64,000 nucleotides of DNA from Diphasiastrum complanatum (taxonomy: Eukaryota; Streptophyta; Lycopodiopsida; Lycopodiales; Lycopodiaceae). The notes under the pieces were generated by a model. It had not been told where the DNA came from and did no database searches. It saw only the letters and a list, made by a program, of their open reading frames with translations. Each line of letters opens with the position of its first letter. Within the stretch, counting starts at the first letter, position 1. Position numbers and translations under genes: made by a program. Where the stretch lies: contig CM055109.1 in the NCBI GenBank assembly GCA_029204225.1, positions 42,689,862-42,753,861 on the forward strand. Reading direction: 5' to 3'. Positions 12,838 through 24,836 of the stretch are shown here, in pieces.

Positions 12838-15800
12838 TGGCACGTGGTACCGCCATTATGGTACCGCGGTACCATAATGGTGGTACCGCGGTTATGATGC
12901 CACCCTCAGACCAGCGGTACCAGCGCGGCACCACAAAAATAATTTATTTATTTATTTTTAATAAAAAACCCATTTAACAGGCTAATACAGGGTAAAAAAT
13001 TCAAGAAAAAAAAGGGTTAGGGTTTAGAAAAAAGATGTTACTGTACAGGGGGACTTGTAATAGATCCTAACACCACAGTAGGGCTGCTCCACCCAACCTT
13101 GCCTACCCCCTGATATAGTGTAAGCCCCTCCTAGCCCAGTGTGAGGACTGGTAGCATGCAACTGCCAAGTGTCGGCCACGTGTCACTGATGTGGCCGACT
13201 GCACGTCAAGACCCAACTGGGGGCCCTATCCTGCTGACAGGGTCCCTAGACTGTGTTAGGCCCGCCATGGCTATGGACCATGCTGGGGCACACTACTCAC
13301 ACTGTCTTGCCCTGTTGGTCGTGTACGCTGGACACGACCCTGACTGTGGTATCTGACCTATCTGTGTTCTCTAGGGTTCGGCACTGGTTACGAGCTCGTA
13401 ACACTCCCTCCCCCTTAAGAACAGTCTTGGTCCTCTAAGACAAAGTCTGGAAAAACCTTGCAAAGGACGCTGCCTCTTTCCCAGGTGGCATTCTCAACAG
13501 GCTGATCATTCCACTTGACCAAGTATTCTTTGTATAGAGTATGACGAGTCTGCGTCTTTCTACTGTCAAGAATCTCCTCTGGTTCATGTGGAGGTTGCTG
13601 AGGATCCAATGGGAGAACTAGAACACTGTCCCCTACCAGATTTTCTGATCTAGTTAAGGCTTTTCGTAACTGACTTACATAAAAGACTGGAAAAACCTTA
13701 CTGCTGTGTGGGAGTTCTAGTTCATAGGTGACCTCGCCTAGTCTCCTACTGATGGTAAAGGGACCACAATACCTTGGAGACAACTTAGCACACACTCCTG
13801 ATTTGAGGGTTTTAGAGTCAACTGGGGCTCTCAAGTAGACTTTCTCACCAGTGGAGAACTGCACATCCCGTCTGTGTGGATCTGCATAATGCCTGGCTCG
13901 ATCCTGGGATTGTCTACTGCTACGCTTAGCATGTTCTATCATCTGGTTTAGGTCTTCTAAAACGTTTCTGGCTGCTTCAACTTTTTCTTATTTAAACCCT
14001 ACAGCTGTGGGTGAGCGTGGCTGAAAACCGTACATCAGCATAAATGGGCTGTATCCCGTAGCTGAATGTTTGGTATTGTTGTAAGCAAACTCTAATATCG
14101 AGAGATACTCCTCCCAATTAGTCTGCTTCTTGCTGACGTATGCACGAAGCATATCCTCCAGCACTTGATTTACCCTTTCTGTTTGACCGTCCGTCTGTGG
14201 ATGGTCGGTGGTACTCATATTAAGTTTAGTATGGAGATGATGGAATACTGCCCTCCAAAAATTTCCAGTAAACTTACTGTCCTGGTCGCTGACTATGCCG
14301 GAAGGTAGACCGTACAATTTAAATAGCCCGTCTACAAACAACCTCGCTAACTCTGGAGCTCTAACGGTTGTTTTGGTCGGAATAAAATGAGCCATTTTGG
14401 TCAGACAGTCAACTGTGACCCATATAGCGTCATTACCCTTTTGGGTTTTAGGCAGGCCTACTATAAAATCCATGGAGATACTCTCCCATTTGCCAGCTGG
14501 TATTTCTAAGGGATGCAACAACCCTCCTGCCTTTAAACGCTCTGCTTTATTTACTTGACATTTCTGGCAACTGGTTACATACTGGTGGACGTCCTTTTTC
14601 ATACTGGGCCAGAAAAATTGCCTACGAAGAAGCTCATAGGTCTTCTGTATGCCTGGGTGTCCCGCGCTAGGATTGTCATGACATTCATATAGGACCTGCT
14701 GCCTATAATCCTCTGAATTGGGGACACATACTCTATCTCTATAGAGCAAGTACTCATCCTGAATGGAATACTGTTTCCATTTGAATCCTTGAGTCAACTG
14801 ACCCTCAACCCCTAGGGTTTGCTTGGGTAATACAGGCTCAGAATCCTTAACGTCATCTGACGACGTATACTCGGACTCATCATCATCCTCAACGGAAGCT
14901 GCCGTATTCTTGGATGAACTGGCACCAGCCCCGGGAACTGGTTCTGGAGTCTGTAACTGTCTGTTCTGGACTGAGTTCCAGATAATAGAGAAGAATGCAT
15001 CATGCTGGCATTTCCCTCTCAAGGACTCGAGTAACTCATTACGAATCTGAGTAAAAATCAGCTCGTTTATCATAGGCATTCTGCTAAGGGCATCTGCTAC
15101 TGTATTGAATTTTCCACGCCTATATCTGATAGACATGTCAAACTCTTGCATCAACTCTGCCCAACGAGCTTTCCGAGCTCTAAGCTCAGGTTGATTGCAA
15201 AGGTATCTGAGACTCTCATGGTCTGTCAGGACCTCAAAGTTGGCACCATACAAATAATGCCTCCAAGTCTTAAGGGCATGGACTATAGAAAAGAGTTCCT
15301 TTTCATAGGCACTATACCTAGTCTGTGTTGGCTCGAGTTTTTTACTCTCGAACGCAACTGGTCGTCCACCCTGAGTTAGCACAGCACCTACTGCAAAGTC
15401 GCTAGCATCTATTTCGACCACAAATGGCTGATTGGGGTCGACGACTTTTAAAACTGGTGCTGTAGCTAAGGCTGTTTTGAGAGCATCAAAGCTCTCCTGT
15501 TGTGCGGACTCCCAAATGAACTCCTTTCCCTTCCCCTTAAGGAGATTTGTCATAGGGACTGCTATCTGAGCATATTCCTTGACAAATCGTCTGTAATATC
15601 CCGCCAGACCAAGAAAGATTTGAAGTTCCAAAATATTCTGAGGTCTCAGCCAACTGAGTATGGCTTTAACCTTATTTGGGTCCATCTTAATCCCATCTGA
15701 AGAGATAATGTGACCCAAATATGCTACTTCTTCAACAAAGAATTCACACTTGGATTGTTTAGCATAAAGCTTATGCTTTCTGAGCAGTCGAAACACCTTT

Positions 15801-18800
15801 CTGAGGTGTTTTAGATGCTCCTTCCTCGTTTTGCTGTAGACGAGGATGTCATCTAAAAATACGACTACAAACTTACCCAAGTATGGTCTGAGGACACTGT
15901 TCATCAAGGTCATAAAGGTAGCTGGAGCATTTGTGAGCCCAAATGGCATCACCTTAAACTCATAATGACCGTGACGAGTCCTAAAAGCTGTTTTCAAGAC
16001 ATCTTCCGATTTTATACGGACTTGATGATATCCCGATCTGAGGTCTATTTTGCTGAAAAACTTAGCCCCGTCGAGTTGATCAAACAACTCGTCTGCCCGA
16101 GGCATAGGGTATTTATTCTTAATGGTGACTTTATTGAGGGCTCTGTAATCTACGCAAAGACGCATAGACCCCTCTTTCTTTTTCACCAATAGGACTGGTG
16201 AGGCCCATGGTGAACTACTGGTCTGAATTTGGCCTTTCCCAAGATAGTCTGTTAACTGCCTAGTTATTTCTTCATCCTCTGTTCGGCTGACCCGATACGG
16301 AGGTTTAGAAACAGGTGCTGTACCTGGTACTAGGTTTATTACATGATCTACCTCTCTGCTAGGTGGCAAACCATGTGGCAAATCTTCAGGAAAAATATCT
16401 TTAAATTTAGACAATAAAGTTTCTAATTTAGTGATTTTCTGCTGAATAGAACTGGAAATAGAAACTTCAGGAATAAACTAAAAGTCACATAAGAATACCT
16501 GATGGTCTTCGTCTCCGATTAGCTGACAGAGCTCTGAACTGCAGACCATAGGGCTGTTGGGAACATCATGCTCCCCATGCAACTGGATCTCTCGGCCTTT
16601 ATACTGAAAGCTGAGGGTATTCTCCTGATAGTTTCTGTGGAGGGAAGGTCCTAAACTGTAGAGCCAATCTCTCCCGAGAACAATGTCTGTGCGATCCAGG
16701 TGCATTATCTGAAAGTTTATTTCATCTTGGTACCCCTGAATACCAAGATTTAAGTTACTAACCATAGTTTCCCATATTTTTTTATCTTCACCCTTAGCTA
16801 GTGAAACTATGTACCTATGCTGACTAGGTACTTCTGGTAGTTTAAGCTTTTTAACCAAGGTGTAGTTGATGGAATTTATGGGTTGCCCCATCATCAACCA
16901 TAACTCTTACTGACTAGTTACCAACTTTCCCATGCATACGTACTAGGTCATGCGGCCCAAAGCTGAAGGGTCTCGCTAGCATTGCAAAGGTCAGCTGGCA
17001 ACAGTGTTCATGATCTTCATGATACACTTTGATCTCGGAAGCTGCCGAGTCACTGGGGAAACATACAGTCTGAACAAGATGAACTTGTTTCTTATCTTTT
17101 TTATCTTTTTTTGTGAAAGGCCCCTTGGGACACTATCTAACTGTGTGTCCCTTGCCCATACACACAAAGCACAAACGTTCCTATTTGGCTTTCTCAAAAT
17201 CATCTGGTTTTAAGGGCTGTATGAGTGAAGGGCGTTTCTGAGGAGCTTCACTTTTAGATTTTTCTTCTTTCTTTCTTTTTAAAAATTTCTTTTTAAATTG
17301 AAAGTCTTTCTGAGGAGGCTGCTGCCTCGCCCTCTTCCTACCCATTGAATCATCATAGATTTGAGCATATCTGAGAGCTTGCTCAAGGGTAGTAGGCGAG
17401 TTTCTCTGGACCCCTACTTTATATTCATCTTTGAGGCCACGGACAAATCCCCTGATTTTCTGTGATCATCCATAATTTTAATCTTTAAATTTGCTTCTCG
17501 ATACTGCGAGATATATTGGATGAGGGACTTGTCCATTACTGTTCTTTCCCAGGTTCCCAGGCTCTATCAAGTTCATTTTCAGGTAGGAATTCTCTTAGGA
17601 AGGCTTCTTCAAAAGCTTTCCATGACCGTGGAGTCTGCCCAGTCTCTTGGAGATTTAACCACCACTTATAGGCCATGGGCCCCAAGGAAAGACTGGCCTC
17701 AATAGCTTGCAAATGGTTAGGGGTCTGTTTAAGAGCATGAATGTTCTTCCATTCGCTGAGGAAGGTTTGTAGGATGTCTGCATTTCTATCCTTCTCTTCC
17801 CCATTAAAAGTAGGAGGCTTTAAATCTTTAAAAACACTGGGGTGAGACCGTAAAGTCTCACCCGAAACTGATGGAAGTGGAGAAGGGGACAACTGAGAAG
17901 TGGAGGGAAGGCTTCCTTTTGCGGAACTCAAAATCAAGCTTTTGAGTTCAGCGAACGAGTCGTCCACACTGGACTTGAAATTGGCTAATGCCAACTTCAG
18001 TTCATCCACTTCTGTTACCAATTGGAGAAACTGCTCCTTGGTAGCTAGTTCGTCGAGTTCTTCGGCGAACTGTTCCTGTTCTTCCATTTCCATAGGTTCT
18101 TTCCCTTTATTGTAAGCCAAGGCTTCTGTTTCAAGTTCATCGAAGCCTCTCTCCGGGGGTTGATCAGGTCCTTGAGGAGTGGTCATTTTCGGAACTGAAA
18201 AAGAGGTACCTTAACTTCTGATGAAAAAAAGTCAAAAGATTAATTTACAACTGTACAAAGAGGGAAAGAAAACTTAGCTCTTTCTGAGAACTCTACTTCC
18301 ACAGAGAGAATCAAGAAAAGCCCTCCTTAGCTCTTCCTCAACTGCTTTCAGACCTGTGGTTCTGAAAAATCTGAATAGAGGTTGGAAAAAGTGCAAAAAG
18401 ATCTGAAACTTTTGCTATCCCCCCTCGCTGGTATGACAGCATCTCTATTTGTCCACAAAAAGGCAAATCTGAAGTCCAAACACACTTCTGAATTCTGAAA
18501 TTTCAGAAGCCCCCTGCTCGCTGATCTGGTAGGAAAACTATTGCTCCAAATCTCTGAAGTTGGGGCCCAAAAACTTGTCCAAAATCTGGATTCTCAGAAG
18601 CACTGGCAGCGCTGACCCTGCTCTTCTTTTTTGGCTTCAAATTCGCTGAGAACTACTAAATTTTTCCCCTGGAAATCAGATGCTAATCTCTGAATGTACA
18701 ACGATGGAGGTGCTTACTTCTTCCTACTCTAATTCCGCTGGAAAATATGTAGAAAACTTTTTGAAATCTGTGAAGAACAGCTGCTTTTCCAGCGAGCTAC

Positions 18801-21800
18801 CTACACATGGAATCTGACTCCTAACTACTGTGATTTCTTAGTGAAAATCAGAAGTTTGAAGGCTACACCTACAGCGATTCTCCTCCTCTAATCTTTTCTG
18901 AGAAACTGAGAGATCTTTCCTATCCTCTGATAGCTTTCTCTACTGCTGCTACTAAGCTCCCAAAGATGGAGATGGCTCTGATACCAGTGTAATAGATCCT
19001 AACACCACAGTAGGGCAAACACTAACTGCTCCACCCAACCTTGCCTACCCCCTTGATATAGAGTAAGCCCCTCCTAGCCTAGTGTGAGGACTGGTAGCAT
19101 GCAACTGCTAAGTGTCGACCACGTGTCACTGACGTGGCCGACTGCACGTCAAGACCCAACTGGGGGCCCTATCCTGCTGACAGGGTCCCTAGACTATGTT
19201 AGGCCCGCCATGGCTATGGACCGTGCTGGGGCACACTACTCACACTGTCTTGCCCTGTTGATCGTGTACGCTGGACACGACCCTGATTGTGGTATCTGAC
19301 CTATCTGTGTTCTCTAGGGTTCGGCACTAGTTACGAGCTCGTAACAGGACTGTACTGGGGGCACTGTGGGAGAGCAGACCTTGTGGTCAATGGGAGTGCA
19401 GCATGTGGGGGGGCAGCAAATCCGGACAGGTACACCGTCACATGGGCACTGTGGGGGAGCAGACCAAGGACCCAATCGGAGTGCAGCATGTGGGGGAGCA
19501 GCAAATCCGGACAGGTACACCGTCACATGGGCATTGTGGGGGAGCAGACCACGGACCCAATCGGAGTGCAGCATGTGGGCAGCAAATCCGGACAGGTACA
19601 CCGTCACATGGGCACTGTGGAGGAGCAGACCACAGACCCAATCGGAGTGCAGTATGTGGGGCAGGTACAGTAGCACATGGGATCATCAACAAGTGCAAAT
19701 GGGGAAACAGGCTGTGGGGTTAAATAGGCACTCACGAGGCAGTGAGAGAGCCAGTGAGAGGCTATGAGAGAGAGGCTGTGGGAGGCATTGTGAGAGGCTA
19801 TGAGAGAGAGCCAGTGACAGGTATCATCAAGAGGCATTGTGAGAGGCTGTGAGAGAGCCAGTGAGAGCCATTGAGAGGCTGTGAGAGGCTGTGAGAGCCA
19901 GTTTTAAAAACAGGGTGTGAGGGCGAAGCCAGGAAGAAGCTCGAGGAAAATGTCCGAAGGCACAACGAAAGGCATCGGAAGCAAGAGGCATACATTGCAA
20001 AGATGATACGACAGGCTCAACGGAGAAATCCGGAGCCGGAGCACCAAGCTCCCCCTATGCCCCCCGCCCCCGCTGTCGAGCTGGATTTGGATGAGCAGAT
20101 CAGAATGAACTTCACACGGCGGCAGCTCATCATGGTCAGGGAAAGGGCTGCCCGCCGTCGTGCTAACCAGGAGGCAGCTCGGGCTAACCGGGAGGCAGAG
20201 CGAGAGCGACAGAAAAATGCACCTGACGAGGGTGAGGAGTTAGTGGAGGATCCATAGGAATGTTTAGAATAGATGGGGTCTAGTCGTATGTGGCTAACTG
20301 TTGTTATGTAATTTTCGGCAGTAGATGAGGCAGCATTTAGTGTCTAACATAGTGTAAAGAACAGCCCCAGCAGTATATGGCGGGAATATGTATTGTGATT
20401 TGATACATCTGATGAATTAATGTACGGTGTGTTTTTTGTGCAACGCGTGCCTGGTGTATTGCAATGTAGTATGTGTGTTTATGAAATGCTATAAAGGGGG
20501 TTGTATTTCTGTGTTGTGCATCTGCTATCAATCTCTACAGTTGAAACTAATTGTAATTACGCACATACCATTCAAAATAAACTTGAAAACAGAGCATAAC
20601 AATAAGAAGGTATGCCACTGGCCCCCCCGTGTGCCCTGCCTGTCTCCCGGTATAATCTGTGGTATGTGACCCACCTCTACCACGTGATGCACCTGTGAAC
20701 CCTGCTCTAGGCGTGTGCCCAACACCTGTATCATATGCCTCATCCCTCTCTGATCTGGCGAACACAACCCGAATGGGCTCATCCTCATGCTGATCATCCT
20801 CTGACACTGGCTCATCTGCCTCGTACAATGGAGGCTCTCTGTGCTCAAGCCCAAGCTCTCTCTCTCTCATCTCGGCAAGCTCCCTCTCTCTCTCTGCCAT
20901 AAGCTGTGTGCCCAGGTCATCTGCAGGTATGGGATGGGTGCTGTCCGTAGGCAAGTCAACCTGGCGCTCCAAATTTGATATCTTCGTCTGCAAGGTTAAA
21001 AATTTGCATGTCAGAGAGACAATTTGATCAAGAAACGAAACCAACGTATAAGTCGTCAACCAACATGCTCTGGGAGAATAATTAATCACCTGCAATGCGC
21101 TCGTAAAGGTCGAAAGTCTCCTGGCGAGGCGTGCGTTGGTGCTACAGAACACCAACCGCTCCAACTGACTCACTGACAGCCTGTTTCTTCTCCTCGTGTG
21201 AATGAGTGCCCATGTGCTCCAATTGCGCTCACACACGGAGGCAGCGCAGTCCTGTGATACGTGCATTGAAATGCTTCAGCACATTTGCACGGGTGGAACG
21301 TCAACGAAACACAGCAATGGAGGATAAAATGAGATGCATACCTGAGAAAGGACACACAGTGCAAGACGCTGTATAGATGGATATGTGCTACCGACCATGG
21401 TCCACCAGGTAATGGGAAGCTGCCTCCTCTCTGGATTTTGAGCAGCTGTAGCGCAGGCATCCCAAAGGGAGCCGGGAACCACGACTTAGCTTCCCAGCCT
21501 TCAACTCTTGCCGTCCAAACCCACTTGACATACAAGCAGCCAACTCGCCAACAACGATCAGACTTAACCAACTGGAAGTTCAGAAACCAACATTGAGATC
21601 CAACCTGGCGCCATGCCAGATCGGGGGTCCCGATGTGGGTGACTTCCCTCCAAGCAAGCTGCCCGACATACATCAAACTTAACCAACTCGAAGCTTCGTT
21701 ACAAATGAGTAACATCCATTCCAACCAAGTGGTCTGACTTACATCAGACTCAACCAACTGATAGCTTCGTCACGAGCGCTGGAAGCCAACCTGGTGCCAC

Positions 21801-23162
21801 GCCAGACTGGACAGCCATAAACGGGTAACTTCCACCCAAGCAAGCCATCCAACTCAGCCGACGCAAGAAACACTCAGAACCACAAGCCGCGATAGATATG
21901 GAGACAACCAGTTCCTGGACCAAATGGTCCCGACAGCATACCGCTGGCGCCACAGACCGAATGGTCCCGACGGCATACCACTGGCATCCTGGGATACGAC
22001 CCTCAGCTATGTGCCAAATCAAAAAGTTTGAAGCGGCCTTAAAACTGGCGCTTTTACCGAACACTGAAACCCAGAAGGTAATCAGAGTCAGTTTGAGGAA
22101 AATCCCACTTTATTGATAAATCTGAGAAGGTTACATTTCAAGTGTGTGACCGACCCTAGTCTCCGGGGCGCTGGCATGCCAAGGCGAGTGCCAGGACAAC
22201 ATTCCAGCCAGGGAGGCTGAGACTTGGTTGGAGCTCGCCCTGAGTTGAGAAAGTCGTAAACTGGGGGAGTGCGAGCAACAGTAGCTGGTGGTGGAACCGC
22301 AATGGCAACTGGCGGACGCGATGGGACGGGATCCACCGGAATGGGTGCAGATGGGGGTGCATGAGGCGGAACTGTCTGAGGGGGATGAGGAGCAAAGGAA
22401 CTGGACGAGGATGCACTCCCTCTCCTCGTGCGTGCCAGCCAAGCAGGCAGCAACTTGGGGTCAACCACGTAAGGAGCGGTGCAAAACCGAAGAACACCCT
22501 CCGAAATGGTGTTCTCCCCCGCCACAAGACGTGGCCCGTAGGTATCCAGAAGTCGCTGCCTGACGGGAACAGACATGCTGGCACAGGGGGCAGCATTCAG
22601 TGTGCCACCATCTTTGGTGCGTGCGCCGAGTAGGTGGCCTTTAAGGCGAGTGAGGGTGGCAACCAACTCGGCCAGGCAATATCGACAGCGCACGATCTTT
22701 GCACCGGACTTGTTGGACTTGTCGGGAACCCGCCTGACAATGTCCACTCGTCCCACAGATCGGCAAGGTTGGAATGCACCATCTCTGTAGAAGGAACTGG
22801 GGAAAGAAAACAGAGATCTTTGTGAGTGCGATAGGAGTCGGAAGGCTTGAAAAAACCACAACAAAGGCCGAAATAGCAATAGCAGGGGCGGACGCGATCA
22901 ATGCAACGCGAAGACAGTATGATGGCGAGGAGTGGGCATACAACAGAGAGGGCGCGAATAGCAGGGAGGGCGCAGACAGCAGGGCGATGGGCAGGGAGAG
23001 AGATGGGGGGGGGGGGGGGTTTAAATTTAAAAAATATATATTAATATATTAAATACTAAAATATATTATATATTAAAAAATAATAGATATTGTGGTACCA
23101 CGGATCAGTATGGATCCGCGGTACCATAGTGGATCCGCGGATCCGCGGTACCGCTGGATCTA

Positions 23163-23206
<44 letters not shown>

Positions 23207-24784
23207 TAATTCCCTGTAATACCGCCATTATGGTACGGTCATTATGGTGCTGCCCTCAGATCCACGATACCAGGGTTTAGGGTTCCATACCCCCGCCCCG
23301 ACGATACGACCTCTTCATAATTTGGCCTTCCAACTCCCTGATGAAAACACACTTTTCGATGTTTTGCATCCCCTTGGTCCTTTGGCTGTTCGCTCTCATC
23401 AGAACCAGCAACCTGCATAAATGCACTACTCTCGTCAAGAGCTTCAAGCTGATACCCATATTGCCCACTAAATTGTTAATATTATTATTTTTTTTAATTA
23501 TTATATATTATGGTACCGCGGATCATCATGGATCCGCGGTACCAGTATGGATCTGCGGATCCTGGTACCACTGGATCTATGATATATATATATATTGAAT
23601 TCGTGATTAACGAATCGCGATTCGCTGCAACTCTACATCATCCATAGTGTCTAGTAGGAATACATGCTTTACAGGCCATTTTTAGACTACCGTAATCAAT
23701 AAGCTTGAGGTGCGGCTGAGAATGAGTAGTACTAATCACCCTGAAACGGATGGTAAAACAAAGAGAGTTAACCAAACCATAGAGGACATGCTTAGGGCGT
23801 ACCTAAGTGTTAAGCAGACTCAATGAAAAAGTATTTACCATTGTTGGAGTTTGCTTATAATGATAAAATGAATGCTTCTACCAAAATGAGTCCTTTCAAG
23901 TTGAACTATGGTTTTAGCTAAGTCAACTAGTCCAATTACTGTGAGAATGCCTCATAAAGTGCCTAGCGTTGTGAATTTTCTGACTCACATGGTACAGATG
24001 CTTTGTGGAGAAAACGTATCTTCCACTACCGCAAATCTTACTAGGATAATTTAATTCGGGAGTAAAGAAAAAACGTCTTTCTCTCCCAGGATTAGGATTG
24101 AGGCATCATTCAAGACTTAGGGTCAATGGTTAAGGGTCTCTCGCATTCTCACCCTATGACCTAAACCCTGATCTTTCCCCACTCCGTGGATCTCCTTTTA
24201 TGCATACTTTCCTACAACACAAAGACATTTTTTTGCCAATACGAATAGACAGCAATCATTACAACAAAATGTTCAACCTATTGTCTTGGTCATATTTTAA
24301 GTACTTAATTCTACTTGCTAACACATATTTTGATTCGATATTTATGCCTAGTAAGGACACCCTAGAAGGAATATTTTTTTGAATAAGATTTTTCAAAAAA
24401 GAGCAATTTTAAGTACGTGTTTGTTCCATATGCTACAGAACTACGACTATAGTTGACGGATTTGTTGACTTCCTAGAGAGGTATGAGAGGATCGTCAACA
24501 TAGTTCAAGCCATAGTTGCACTCTGATTCCGAAACGCGGTCCAAAAACGCGTTTCGGGTTTTTAGTAGAAACACTCAAAAACGTGTTTTTTTTTTTTTGG
24601 GCAATATGGGTATCAGATGAAAGCTCTAATTAAGAGCATTATTACTGTGTAGTTTGCCGAATGTTTCGGGTACAGGATGGTCCAGTTTAGGTGCATTAGC
24701 TCCCAGGTTTCGCTTTAGCTCCTTTTAATATAAAAAATTAATAAAAAAATGAGAATGCCCATGCCCCAACGTGTTCATAATAGG

Positions 24785-24836
<52 letters not shown>

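Larger units (their letters stand above)
13056..19346 (-). mobile_element. chromovirus (Ty3/gypsy) LTR retrotransposon, complete with TSD
   Basis: A 6291-bp element read on the minus strand. LTRs at 13056-13403 and 18988-19346 start TGTAATAGA and end CTCGTAACA in plus-strand reading. Both outer flanks are GGACT (13051-13055 and 19347-19351), a perfect 5-bp target duplication. The primer site is complementary to initiator-Met tRNA and the polypurine tract is AAGGGGGAGGGAG. Coding order is gag, protease, RT, RNase H, integrase, chromodomain, which is the chromovirus arrangement. At least two nonsense codons and several frameshifts make it non-autonomous. Confidence 0.95.
20540..22882 (-). mobile_element. 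hAT-superfamily transposon, core missing
   Basis: A BED zinc finger (22.1-22.8 kb) and the hAT C-terminal dimerisation region (20.6-21.5 kb) lie in the expected order on the minus strand. The roughly 600 bp between them (21.48-22.09 kb) are short repeats instead of the catalytic domain. Terminal inverted repeats were not identified. It looks like an internally deleted, non-autonomous element. Confidence 0.75.

Noticed and set aside
12462-12977. Long open frames encoding Ser-Leu, Arg-Glu or Ile-Tyr runs
   Set aside because: They are translations of (TC)n, (GA)n and (TA)n microsatellites. The same applies to frames at 7200, 24787, 28078 and 54453.
19352-19680. CRISPR array
   Set aside because: The repeats are long, adjacent and without unique spacers, in a plant nuclear context.
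22288-22943. Plus-strand frames over the hAT BED exon
   Set aside because: They are GC-rich shadows of the minus-strand coding sequence, which matches a known fold.
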